From assembly GCA_900552685.1 (NCBI GenBank), contig USAJ01000006.1, positions 16,170 through 80,169 of the forward strand: a DNA stretch of 64,000 bases. Direction: 5' to 3'. Positions 1-7,818 of the stretch are shown here, piece by piece; the stretch's first letter is position 1; each line of letters opens with the position of its first letter. The position numbers and the translations under genes were made by a program. A model generated the notes under the pieces. The model saw only the letters and a program-made list of their open reading frames with translations, did no database searches and was not told the DNA's origin. Origin of the DNA: an uncultured Collinsella sp. (lineage in GTDB: Bacteria > Actinomycetota > Coriobacteriia > Coriobacteriales > Coriobacteriaceae).

Positions 1-2
1 GT

Positions 3-2024
3 CAGCTCGGCGGCATGCGTGGCCTGATGGCAGACATGTCCGGCGAGACGATCGACCTTCCCATTAAGGCGAACTTCCGCGAGGGTCTGCTGCCGCTCGA
101 GTACTTCATTTCGACCTACGGCGCCCGTAAGGGCCTGGTCGATACCGCATCCCACACCTCGGACTCCGGTTACCTGACCCGTCGTCTGGTTGACGTGGCC
201 CAGGACGTCATCGTCCGCGAGGAGGACTGCGGTACGCACGAGGGCGTCACTTACAACCTCATCATCCCCGGCACCACCGACCTCAACACCGACCTCGTCG
301 GCCGTTGCTTCATTGAGGACGTCGTGGCTCCCGATGGCACCGTGCTCTTTGAGCGGGACGGCTACATCGAGAAGGTCGCCGACATCCAGAAGATGGTCGA
401 TGCCGGCCTTAAGAAGGTCAAGCTTCGCGCGCTGCTCACCTGCCGCTCCAAGTACGGCGTGTGCCAGAAGTGCTACGGCTGGGATCTTTCCACCCGTCGT
501 CCGGTCGCCATCGGTACTGCCGTCGGCATTATTGCCGCCCAGTCCATCGGCGAGCCCGGTACGCAGCTTACGATGCGTACCATTCACTCCGGCGGCGTCG
601 CTGGCGTCGACGATATTACGCAGGGTCTGCCTACGGTCAGCCGTATGTTCGATATCGTCGGCAACGTCAACGAGAAGATCCTGGGTCGCGAGGCCGAGCT
701 GGCTCCGTACTCCGGCCACCTCTCGATTAAGCCCGAGAAGTCCGAGTACGTGCTGACGCTCACCGACTCCGAGGATCACACCCGTGTCCTCGACGAGCGT
801 CGCGTCCCCGCTTCGGTGCGCTTTATGCCCGAGATCGAGGACGGCTGCGAGGTTCGCGCCGGCGACCAGATCACCAAGGGCTTCGTCAACTTCCGCAACC
901 TGCGCAAGCTGACCGACATCGAGTCGACGATGCACACCTTCGTCGAGAGCGTCAAGGACGTCTACACCAGCCAGGGCGTCGACCTGAACGACAAGCACAT
1001 CGAGGTGCTCGCACGTCAGATGCTGCGTCGCGTTCAGATCACCAACCCCGGTGACTCCAAGTACCTGCTTGGTCAGTACGTCGACCGCTACGAGTTCGCC
1101 GACGAGGTCGAGCGCGTTGCCCGTCTGGGCGGTCAGGCTCCTGTGGCCGAGCCCGTCATCCTGGGTACGCTCAAGGTCGCGTCCAACATCGACTCCTGGC
1201 TGTCGAGCGCTTCGTTCATCCGTACCGCCGGCGTCCTTACCGAGGCTGCCATCGAGGGCAAGGTCGACCACCTGCTCGACCTTAAGTCCAACGTCATCGT
1301 CGGTAAGAAGATCCCGGCTGGTACCGGCCTCAAGCCGTACGCCAACGCCAAGCTGACGTATCGCACGGCCGACGGCTATGTGGACATTGACGGTCCGGCT
1401 TCGCCCAACGCCAAGTCGCTGCCCGAGTGGGCTCCTGTGGAGCTCAAGGACCTGGACGAGCAGCTTCCGCAGCAGCTCGACTGGGCCGGCTACGACGAGT
1501 TCGGTGGTGCTGACGGTTCGTTCACCCGCAACGGCCACACCATCTCCGCCGAGAAGGCTCGTCTGTACCTGTTCGACGACCTGGGCGTGTCGCAGCGCTG
1601 GACCAACAAGTTCAGCGAGGTCGGCATCGAGACGGTCGGCGACCTGGTTGGCAAGTCCGAGGAGGATCTGCTGCGCATCGATGGCATCGGTGCCAAGGCG
1701 ATTGAGGAGCTCCGTGACGGCCTCGAGGCCCACGATTTGCTCTACATCCTCGAGAACAACGACGACGTTGCCGACGAGGAAGACCTCTCGCAGCTGCTGC
1801 AGATGGTCTTTAGCCCCGACGGTCCGGACGATATCCTGCTGGGTACCTCAGCTCCGACGCATCACGCTGACGCCGACGAGGAGCTCCTGGGCGCCCCGAT
1901 CGACGACAAGAAGGCTCCCGCCAACGGTGCCATCAACGAGGACATGGCTTCCCTCGACGAGCTGCTCAACCAGCTCGTGGACACCGACGATGCCGAGGAG
2001 GCCAAGGACAACGACGAGGAGTAA
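3..2024 (+). CDS. rpoC: RNA polymerase beta' subunit (3' part) with alpha-CTD-like C-terminal extension
   Basis: Catalytic subunit of RNA polymerase; the gene enters from the left edge and the first whole codon is at 3. Seen: the zinc-binding Cys group (CRSKYGVCQKC, about 440-475), the conserved block AAQSIGEPGTQLTMRT (about 537-585) and the usual C-terminal block GVLTEAAIEGKVDHL (about 1230-1275). Most RpoC proteins end soon after PAGTGL (about 1325); this one continues for roughly 230 residues. Within the extension, about 1540-1740 reads like an alpha-subunit C-terminal domain (GIETVGDLV, SEEDLLRIDGIGAKAIEEL), followed by an acidic tail rich in D and E. rpoB should lie just upstream, outside the window. 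A terminator follows at 2051. Confidence 0.97.
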   Translation, partial: QLGGMRGLMADMSGETIDLPIKANFREGLLPLEYFISTYGARKGLVDTASHTSDSGYLTRRLVDVAQDVIVREEDCGTHEGVTYNLIIPGTTDLNTDLVGRCFIEDVVAPDGTVLFERDGYIEKVADIQKMVDAGLKKVKLRALLTCRSKYGVCQKCYGWDLSTRRPVAIGTAVGIIAAQSIGEPGTQLTMRTIHSGGVAGVDDITQGLPTVSRMFDIVGNVNEKILGREAELAPYSGHLSIKPEKSEYVLTLTDSEDHTRVLDERRVPASVRFMPEIEDGCEVRAGDQITKGFVNFRNLRKLTDIESTMHTFVESVKDVYTSQGVDLNDKHIEVLARQMLRRVQITNPGDSKYLLGQYVDRYEFADEVERVARLGGQAPVAEPVILGTLKVASNIDSWLSSASFIRTAGVLTEAAIEGKVDHLLDLKSNVIVGKKIPAGTGLKPYANAKLTYRTADGYVDIDGPASPNAKSLPEWAPVELKDLDEQLPQQLDWAGYDEFGGADGSFTRNGHTISAEKARLYLFDDLGVSQRWTNKFSEVGIETVGDLVGKSEEDLLRIDGIGAKAIEELRDGLEAHDLLYILENNDDVADEEDLSQLLQMVFSPDGPDDILLGTSAPTHHADADEELLGAPIDDKKAPANGAINEDMASLDELLNQLVDTDDAEEAKDNDEE

Positions 2025-2050
2025 CTTCCAAGTACGTTAACCGTCCTTCC

Positions 2051-2087
2051 AAAGACCCGTTTCCCAACAGGGAAGCGGGTCTTTTTT
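2051..2087 (+). terminator. rho-independent terminator after rpoC
   Basis: Inverted repeat AAGACCCG(TTTCCC)...GGGAAGCGGGTCTT with a short loop, followed by TTTTTT. It lies 27 bases after the rpoC stop and closes the rpoBC unit. Confidence 0.85.
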
Positions 2088-2118
2088 GATGAGGAACGTT
2101 GCCCCGACGAGCACGTCG

Positions 2119-2255
2119 GATTCCCGGAACGGGCCGCCCGCTGTTTAAGTTTGTCGCGAGTTCCGCACGCAAAGGAAAGCACTTAATGTGCTTTCCGTCT
2201 TGCGCAGGACTGTAGAGCAGCAAACTTAAACAGCGGGCGGCCCGTTCCGGGAATC
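2119..2255. repeat. long nested inverted repeat (35-bp perfect arms)
   Basis: The 35 bases at 2119-2153 are the exact reverse complement of 2221-2255. Between them is a second smaller hairpin with arms GGAAAGCAC and GTGCTTTCC around TTAAT. The whole 137-nt segment can fold on itself. It is non-coding and sits between the rpoC terminator and the sigma-factor gene. It may be a palindromic MITE-like or REP-type element. Confidence 0.8.
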
Positions 2256-2288
2256 TGCCCCCGCGCACAGAAGGGGATTCCTTTTGTC
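2235..2288 (+). repeat. 54-bp direct repeat, left copy (flanks sigma/anti-sigma pair)
   Basis: By eye about 80% identical to 4064-4117 in the same orientation; the best-conserved part contains CCGCGCACAG and AGGGGATTCC. The left copy shares its beginning with the right arm of the preceding palindrome. The two copies bracket the sigma/anti-sigma genes. Confidence 0.7.
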
Positions 2289-2321
2289 AAAAAGGGACAG
2301 GTCTATTTTGGTAGGTTTTTA
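2286..2321 (+). repeat. dispersed repeat, copy 1 (AAAAAGGGACAGGT type)
   Basis: About 33 bases containing AAAAAGGGACAGGT, then TATTTTGG and AGGTTTT. The reverse complement of nearly the same sequence lies at about 41453-41484. Similar GGGACAG-containing fragments occur at other intergenic sites (38955, 41076). It looks like a REP-type dispersed element; no transposase gene is in view. Confidence 0.55.
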
Positions 2322-2409
2322 CTGCTTGAATTTGAAACATTCCGTTCGGTCAAAGCGTATCTATGGTGAGGGCCTCAGCAAGAAACATCAGCATCACCGG
2401 GAGGTGATT

Positions 2410-2928
2410 ATGGAAGAACAAGCATTTAGACAGGCGGTCGAAGATCACCGGGATGTCGTGTTTCGGATCGCATTGACGTACCTGCGCGATTGTGCCGACG
2501 CCGACGATGTTGCCCAGGATGTCTTTCTTAAGCTGCTTAAAAGCGATGGACATTTTGAGAGTTGGGAGCATCTTCGCCGCTGGCTTATCCGGGTCACGAT
2601 CAATGAATGCAAATCTCTCTTTCGAAAGCCATGGAGGCGCGTGGAGGATATTGAGAACCTGGCAGATTCGCTCTCGGCGGCGCAGGATGAGACCAAGGCG
2701 GTCCTGTCAGACGTTATGCGACTTCCGGAGCGATTCCGTGTTCCCATCGTGCTCTATTACTATCTGGGCTTTTCGACCTCAGAGATTGCCGAGTTGTTGC
2801 ATGTACCAGCCGCGACCGTTCGAACGCGTTTGGCTCGCGGCAGATCGAAGCTCAAGTTCATCCTAGAGGAGGGCGACCGTGAAATCCAATCAAATCAAGC
2901 AGGCCTTCGAGTCCATCCAAGCCGATAG
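2410..2928 (+). CDS. ECF-type RNA polymerase sigma factor
   Basis: A 172-residue sigma-70 family protein of the extracytoplasmic-function type, which would direct RNA polymerase to a small stress or envelope regulon. Region 2 is near the N-terminus (RIALTYLRDCADADDVAQDV, about residues 20-39), and region 4 with a helix-turn-helix is near the C-terminus (STSEIAELLHVPAATVRTRL, about 125-145). The start at 2410 is chosen because GGGAGGTG lies just upstream; an in-frame extension to 2284 lacks a good ribosome site and family similarity. The gene overlaps the next by 50 bases, as expected for a sigma/anti-sigma pair. Its codon use is less GC-rich than the neighbouring ribosomal genes. Confidence 0.9.
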   Translation: MEEQAFRQAVEDHRDVVFRIALTYLRDCADADDVAQDVFLKLLKSDGHFESWEHLRRWLIRVTINECKSLFRKPWRRVEDIENLADSLSAAQDETKAVLSDVMRLPERFRVPIVLYYYLGFSTSEIAELLHVPAATVRTRLARGRSKLKFILEEGDREIQSNQAGLRVHPSR

Positions 2929-3955
2929 CGATCTTGCAGATCGCGTCCTAAATACCGCTGCGGGTGAGCCGCTTCATCGAAAGGGTCACGCGAAACCTCT
3001 GTATGTTGCCGTGATCGGATGTCTTGCCGGAGTGCTGGCGACCGGAGGGGTCGCCTACGCCGTTGTCAATTTCGGCTATTTTGCCTCAGCCTGGGGAAAC
3101 CACGGCAATGGGGATTCCATTACCTGGACCAACGGTGGCTCATCGGGGACTAAATACACCTACACCAGAGAGTTTGGTGATGGTATCGCGCCCCAAAGCT
3201 TGGAGAGTTCAGTACAGAAGGTCAATCTGTCCGTCGAGGGCAACGGCTATACACTCGACATTCATGATATGGCTATCGATAAAAACGGTTGCGGTGCTGT
3301 GACGTTTACGCTATCCAATCCAAATGGAGTTAACTGCTACAAGCCGGCAGCAGAGATCGGCGAACTTGTTCTTTATGGTGAAGAAGAACAAGGCATCGGC
3401 ACGCCCAGCATGAACTTCGGCGAGGAATGGGCTGACACACGCTGCACCATTGATAAAGACACATCAAGCGATACTGTCATTAATGGCACGATGTACTTTG
3501 CTTCTATGGATCGCGAGCGAGGTTTTCAACATGCGGTCACCTGGAATATCTCGTGGACCGAGGGCGAAGGCGAGGATGCGAAGCCGTTCGAGGCATCGAC
3601 GCCCGAGTTTAGCGTTGGAGCGTACGTCGATACAAAGGAACTCCGCTCCGATGACTCGCCTCTCGAGATCAGCCCGTTTTCTATCCAGACACACATCGAT
3701 GATCTGGGCATTGACGCAGTTGATAATAAGCTGACCGTCAGCTACAAGGATGGATCGGAGCAGATTATCGAAGATGACGACGCAGGGGTGTCCAACTTAT
3801 ATTTTTCTTATGCGCGCAATAGCGGAGAGAACATCTGGCTGCCAACGAAGTTGATCGATGTCGACCAAGTGGTCTCGGTAACCCTTGAGGGCACGAGATA
3901 CACATCAGCAGGAGAGACCGAAACAGAAGTACCCTTTGCCATCGTCTATTCGTAA
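2879..3955 (+). CDS. single-pass membrane protein, probable anti-sigma factor
   Basis: A 358-residue protein with a GTG start after GAGGAGGG. A short N-terminal cytoplasmic part (about residues 1-38) is followed by one hydrophobic segment (about 39-65, AVIGCLAGVLATGGVAYAVV) and a large, probably external domain rich in beta-strand-like sequence. The translational overlap with the sigma gene suggests it holds the sigma factor at the membrane and senses an outside signal. The N-terminus lacks the HxxxCxxC zinc anti-sigma motif. It resembles the large-ectodomain anti-sigma proteins of Firmicutes (DUF4179 type) in layout, but I cannot name the family with certainty. Confidence 0.65.
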   Translation: MKSNQIKQAFESIQADSDLADRVLNTAAGEPLHRKGHAKPLYVAVIGCLAGVLATGGVAYAVVNFGYFASAWGNHGNGDSITWTNGGSSGTKYTYTREFGDGIAPQSLESSVQKVNLSVEGNGYTLDIHDMAIDKNGCGAVTFTLSNPNGVNCYKPAAEIGELVLYGEEEQGIGTPSMNFGEEWADTRCTIDKDTSSDTVINGTMYFASMDRERGFQHAVTWNISWTEGEGEDAKPFEASTPEFSVGAYVDTKELRSDDSPLEISPFSIQTHIDDLGIDAVDNKLTVSYKDGSEQIIEDDDAGVSNLYFSYARNSGENIWLPTKLIDVDQVVSVTLEGTRYTSAGETETEVPFAIVYS

Positions 3956-3961
3956 GATTTG

Positions 3962-3995
3962 GGGCCGCTTCCTACTAGGGGAAGCGGCCTCTTTT
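3962..3995 (+). terminator. terminator after sigma/anti-sigma pair
   Basis: Arms GGCCGCTTCC and GGAAGCGGCC around a 7-base loop, followed by TCTTTT. It begins just after the stop codon at 3955. Confidence 0.85.
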
Positions 3996-4063
3996 GCGGT
4001 AAATGGGCGGTTAAAGCGAGCGGTATTCGTCTGAATTTCGGAAGTATGCGGCAAAATCTTGAT

Positions 4064-4117
4064 AGGCCGCCCGGGCCGGGGATCCACCACCGCGCACAGG
4101 AGGGGATTCCATTTGTG
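4064..4117 (+). repeat. 54-bp direct repeat, right copy
   Basis: Matches 2235-2288 in the same orientation with about ten differences. Together the copies bound the 1.8-kb sigma/anti-sigma segment that separates rpoC from rpsL. It lies in the 336-base gap before rpsL, which otherwise holds the terminator of the preceding unit and the rpsL promoter. Confidence 0.7.
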
Positions 4118-4169
4118 TAGGCTTTGCGGAAATATGCTTATTTTAGGATACGCCCGGCGGCGTGGTCTG

Positions 4170-4198
4170 TTGACGGCACAGCTAACGCCACGTATCCT
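4170..4198 (+). promoter_or_regulatory. predicted sigma-70 promoter for rpsL-rpsG-fusA-rpsJ
   Basis: TTGACG at 4170-4175 and TATCCT at 4193-4198 with a 17-base spacer, about 90 bases upstream of rpsL. Just before it (4144-4165) is a sequence related to the ACGCCCG...CCGTG motif also found upstream of rplC and rplB. Confidence 0.6.
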
Positions 4199-4291
4199 AT
4201 CGAACTGCGTGTTTCGTAGGGGGATGCTGACCCCTCGATTCAAGCCGTTGCACTTTACAGAAAGCTGGAATCATTCGAGAAGGAGTACGCT

Positions 4292-4669
4292 TTGCCTACT
4301 ATTAACCAGCTGGTTCGCCAGGGCCGTCGTTCCGTGCCCAAGAAGTCCAAGAACGCTGCTCTGCAGCACAACTCCCAGAAGCGCGGCGTGTGCACCCGCG
4401 TCTTCACCACGAGCCCCAAGAAGCCGAACTCGGCTCTTCGTAAGGTTGCCCGTGTTCGCCTCGTCAACGGCATCGAAGTTACTGCTTACATCCCGGGTGA
4501 GGGCCACAACCTGCAGGAGCACTCTATCGTGCTCGTCCGCGGCGGTCGTGTCCGTGACCTCCCTGGTGTCCGTTATCACGTCATCCGTGGCGCCTACGAC
4601 GCTGCTCCGGTTCAGAACCGTATGCAGGCCCGTTCCAAGTACGGTGCTAAGCGCCCTAAGGCTAAATAA
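4292..4669 (+). CDS. rpsL: 30S ribosomal protein S12
   Basis: 125 residues, full length for S12, which sits at the decoding centre of the 30S subunit. Seen: the N-terminus PTINQLVRQGR, the KKPNSALRKVARVRL block (about residues 43-57) and the loop GEGHNLQEHS with the residues known for streptomycin response in other bacteria. The start is TTG at 4292, with AGGAG eight bases upstream. It is the first gene of the str operon, separated from rpoC by the sigma/anti-sigma insertion. Confidence 0.98.
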   Translation: MPTINQLVRQGRRSVPKKSKNAALQHNSQKRGVCTRVFTTSPKKPNSALRKVARVRLVNGIEVTAYIPGEGHNLQEHSIVLVRGGRVRDLPGVRYHVIRGAYDAAPVQNRMQARSKYGAKRPKAK

Positions 4670-4742
4670 GCCAGATAACGTTTTGATACTTTCGCCGTGT
4701 GCCGCCTAAGCGCCGCACGGTAGACACTTAAGGAGATTTCAC

Positions 4743-5216
4743 ATGCCGCGTCGTGCAGCAGCTAATCGTCGTGAGGTTCAGCCTGACGCCGTTTACAACA
4801 ACCGCCTGGTGACTCAGCTCATCAACAAGGTCCTTCTTGACGGCAAGAAGGCCACCGCTGAGCGCATCGTTTACACCGCTTTCGAGATCGTTGCCGAGAA
4901 GTCCGAGGGTGGCGACGCTCTCGCTACCTTCAAGAAGGCTATGGACAACGTCAAGCCCACGCTCGAGGTTAAGCCCAAGCGTGTCGGTGGCGCTACCTAT
5001 CAGGTCCCGATGGAGGTCAACTCCCGTCGTTCCACCGCTCTGGGTATCCGCTGGATCGTCAACTTCTCCCGCGCTCGCAAGGAGAAGACCATGGCCGAGC
5101 GTCTCGCCAACGAGATCCTCGACGCTTCCAACGGCCTGGGCGCTTCCGTCAAGAAGCGTGAGGACGTCTTCAAGATGGCCGAGGCCAACCGCGCGTTCTC
5201 TCACTATCGTTGGTAA
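4743..5216 (+). CDS. rpsG: 30S ribosomal protein S7
   Basis: 157 residues, the usual length for S7, a primary 16S rRNA-binding protein that nucleates the 30S head. Seen: PRRAAANRREVQPDAVYNN at the N-terminus, VGGATYQVPMEV and RSTALGIRWIV in the middle, and the C-terminal ANRAFSHYRW. AAGGAG precedes the ATG. It is second in the str operon, 73 bases after rpsL and 19 bases before fusA. Confidence 0.98.
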   Translation: MPRRAAANRREVQPDAVYNNRLVTQLINKVLLDGKKATAERIVYTAFEIVAEKSEGGDALATFKKAMDNVKPTLEVKPKRVGGATYQVPMEVNSRRSTALGIRWIVNFSRARKEKTMAERLANEILDASNGLGASVKKREDVFKMAEANRAFSHYRW

Positions 5217-5235
5217 GTTAAGGTAAGGAACTAAC

Positions 5236-7335
5236 ATGGCTAAGCCTAAGTACAAGCTTTCCGATACCCGTAACATCGGCATCATGGCCCACATCGATGC
5301 CGGTAAGACCACCACGACCGAGCGTATTCTTTACTACACCGGTAAGACCCACAAGATCGGTGAGGTCCATGAGGGCGCTGCCACCATGGACTGGATGGTT
5401 CAGGAGCAGGAGCGCGGCGTAACCATTACCTCCGCTGCTACCACGTGCTTCTGGAAGAAGGACGGTACCGACTACCGCATCCAGATCATCGACACCCCGG
5501 GCCACGTTGACTTCACCGCCGAGGTCGAGCGCTGCCTGCGCGTCCTCGATGGCGCTGTCGCCGTTTTCGACGCCGTTGCCGGCGTTCAGCCCCAGTCTGA
5601 GACCGTTTGGCGTCAGGCTTCTACCTTCAACGTCCCCCGCATCGCCTTCATCAACAAGTATGACCGCGTGGGCGCTGACTTCTTCAACGCTATCGAGACC
5701 ATGAAGGATCGTCTCGACGCCAACGCCGTGGCCGCTCAGGTCCCGATGGGCGCCGAGGACAACTTCTGGGGTGTCATCGACCTCGTCACCATGACTGCTT
5801 GGGACTTCAAGGCCGACGACAAGGGCATGACCTACCCCGAGCCGATGGACGAGATCCCGGCTGAGTTTGCCGACATCGCTGCCACCAAGCGCGAGGAGCT
5901 CCTCGACGCTGCTGCCAGCTTTGACGACGAGCTCATGGAGAAGATCCTCATGGAGGAGGACTTCACCGTCGAGGAGCTCAAGGCTGCTCTGCGCAAGGGC
6001 GTTCTGGCCAACGAGCTCAACCTCGTCTTCGTGGGTTCCGCCTACAAGAACAAGGGCGTTCAGGAGCTGCTCGACGCTGTCGTCGACTACCTGCCCAGCC
6101 CGCTCGACGTTGAGGCCGTCACCGGTACCGATCCGGACACCGGCGAGGAGATTCAGCGTCATCCTTCCTTCGACGAGCCCTTCTCCGGCCTGGTCTTCAA
6201 GATCATGACCGACCCGTTCGTCGGTAAGCTCACCTATGTCCGCGTTTACTCCGGCCGTGCCGAGTCCGGCTCCTACGTGGTCAACGCTTCCAACGGTCAG
6301 CGCGAGCGCCTCGGCCGCATCCTCGAGATGAACGCCGCCGAGCGTATCGACCGTGACGACGCTGCCGCCGGCGACATCGTCGCTTGCGTCGGCTTCAAGA
6401 ACTCCACCACCGGCGACACCCTGTGCGCCGAGGGCAAGGAGATCGTCCTCGAGAAGATCGAGTTCGCTAAGCCCGTTATCGACGTTGCCATCGAGCCCAA
6501 GACCAAGGCCGAGCAGGACAAGATGTCCCTTGCTCTGACCAAGCTCGCCGAGGAGGACCCGACCTTCCAGGTGTCCACCAACCACGAGACCGGCCAGACC
6601 ATCATCGCCGGCATGGGCGAGCTGCACCTCGAGATCATCGTCGACCGTCTGCTCCGCGAGTTCAAGGTTGACGCTAACGTCGGTAAGCCCCAGGTTGCCT
6701 ACCGCGAGACCGCTGGTCACGACGTCGAGAAGGCTGAGGGCAAGTTCGTCCGTCAGTCCGGCGGTCGCGGTCAGTACGGCCACGCCGTCATCAAGCTCGA
6801 GAAGATGGAGGAGGGCTTCGGCTACGAGTTCGTCAACGCTATCGTCGGCGGCGTCGTGCCCAAGGAGTACATCCCGTCCATCGACAAGGGCATCCAGGAG
6901 GCCCTGAACACCGGTGTTATCGCCGGCTTCCCGGTCCTCGACGTTAAGGTCACCCTGTTCGACGGTTCTTACCACGAGGTCGACTCCTCCGAGGCCGCCT
7001 TCAAGATCGCCGGTTCCATGGCTATCAAGGACGCCCTCAAGAAGTCCGATCCGCAGCTGCTCGAGCCGATCATGGCTGTCGAGGTCGAGACCCCCGAGCA
7101 GTACATGGGCGACGTTATGGGCAACCTCTCCGGTCGCCGCGGCAAGATCGAGGGCATGGAGGATCGCAAGAACAGCAAGCTCATCCGTGCCAAGGTGCCG
7201 CTGGGCGAGATGTTCGGTTACGCTACCGACCTTCGCTCCCAGACCCAGGGCCGTGCATCCTACACGATGCAGTTCGACTCTTATGAGCCCGCGCCCAAGT
7301 CCATTGTGGACGAGGTCATGAGCAAGAACGCCTAA
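5236..7335 (+). CDS. fusA: elongation factor G
   Basis: 699 residues; the GTPase that drives ribosomal translocation. The P-loop is AHIDAGKTTTTERIL (about residues 17-31), DTPGHVDF carries the G3 motif (about 85-92) and NKYDR the G4 motif (about 139-143). Domains II to V follow, including GGRGQYGHAVI in domain IV. G4 reads NKYD where NKMD is commoner, a mild variant. In many bacteria tuf follows fusA; here rpsJ follows directly and no tuf is in the window. Confidence 0.98.
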   Translation: MAKPKYKLSDTRNIGIMAHIDAGKTTTTERILYYTGKTHKIGEVHEGAATMDWMVQEQERGVTITSAATTCFWKKDGTDYRIQIIDTPGHVDFTAEVERCLRVLDGAVAVFDAVAGVQPQSETVWRQASTFNVPRIAFINKYDRVGADFFNAIETMKDRLDANAVAAQVPMGAEDNFWGVIDLVTMTAWDFKADDKGMTYPEPMDEIPAEFADIAATKREELLDAAASFDDELMEKILMEEDFTVEELKAALRKGVLANELNLVFVGSAYKNKGVQELLDAVVDYLPSPLDVEAVTGTDPDTGEEIQRHPSFDEPFSGLVFKIMTDPFVGKLTYVRVYSGRAESGSYVVNASNGQRERLGRILEMNAAERIDRDDAAAGDIVACVGFKNSTTGDTLCAEGKEIVLEKIEFAKPVIDVAIEPKTKAEQDKMSLALTKLAEEDPTFQVSTNHETGQTIIAGMGELHLEIIVDRLLREFKVDANVGKPQVAYRETAGHDVEKAEGKFVRQSGGRGQYGHAVIKLEKMEEGFGYEFVNAIVGGVVPKEYIPSIDKGIQEALNTGVIAGFPVLDVKVTLFDGSYHEVDSSEAAFKIAGSMAIKDALKKSDPQLLEPIMAVEVETPEQYMGDVMGNLSGRRGKIEGMEDRKNSKLIRAKVPLGEMFGYATDLRSQTQGRASYTMQFDSYEPAPKSIVDEVMSKNA

Positions 7336-7395
7336 GTTCGAGCTCCCTGTTACGTAATCCGCGAGAACATCTCTCGCACTCTTTGGAGGTTTAAG

Positions 7396-7704
7396 TTGGC
7401 TACCCAGAAGATCCGCATTCGCCTCAAGGGCTATGATCACGAGGTCGTCGATCAGTCCGCGAAGCTCATCGTTGAGACCGCTCAGAAGACCGGCGCTCGC
7501 GTTTCCGGTCCTGTCCCCCTGCCCACCGAGCGCAACCTGTACACGGTTATCCGCTCGCCGCACGTGAACAAGGACTCCCGTGAGCAGTTCGAGATGCGCA
7601 CCCACAAGCGCCTCATCGACATCCTCGACCCCACCTCGGGCACCGTTGATTCGCTCATGCGTCTCGACCTCCCCGCTGGCGTCGACATCGACATCAAGCT
7701 CTAA
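7396..7704 (+). CDS. rpsJ: 30S ribosomal protein S10
   Basis: 102 residues, full length. S10 works in the 30S head and, in other bacteria, also in NusB-dependent antitermination. Seen: KIRIRLKGYDHEVVDQSA at the N-terminus and the conserved VSGPVPLPTERNLYTVIRSP loop. TTG start at 7396 with GGAGGT seven bases upstream. It is the last gene of the str unit and ends in a terminator; rplC, its usual next gene, is 25 kb away. Confidence 0.98.
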   Translation: MATQKIRIRLKGYDHEVVDQSAKLIVETAQKTGARVSGPVPLPTERNLYTVIRSPHVNKDSREQFEMRTHKRLIDILDPTSGTVDSLMRLDLPAGVDIDIKL

Positions 7705-7723
7705 GCGATATCGCTCATAGCTT

Positions 7724-7763
7724 AAAGAGCCCCGCTGCCATTACGGTAGCGGGGCTCTTTTGT
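7724..7763 (+). terminator. terminator after rpsJ
   Basis: Arms AAAGAGCCCCGCT and AGCGGGGCTCTTT around CCATTACGGT-like loop bases, ending in TTTTG. It ends the rpsL-rpsG-fusA-rpsJ transcript and so confirms that rpsJ is cut off from the other S10 genes. Confidence 0.9.
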
Positions 7764-7818
7764 TTGAATGATGGTTTGGACTGCCGGGTAATGCTGCCGA
7801 GCCGACGGCTGCGGCGAC

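Noticed and set aside
2284..2409. Longer N-terminus for the sigma factor (from 2284)
   Set aside because: The extra 42 residues lie in a dispersed repeat, have no ribosome site and do not resemble sigma region 2.
5218..7605. A 795-codon open frame on the minus strand opposite fusA
   Set aside because: It is a mirror frame of GC-rich coding DNA with strong third-position bias; its protein is repetitive in L, V, G and D and matches nothing, while fusA on the other strand is certain.
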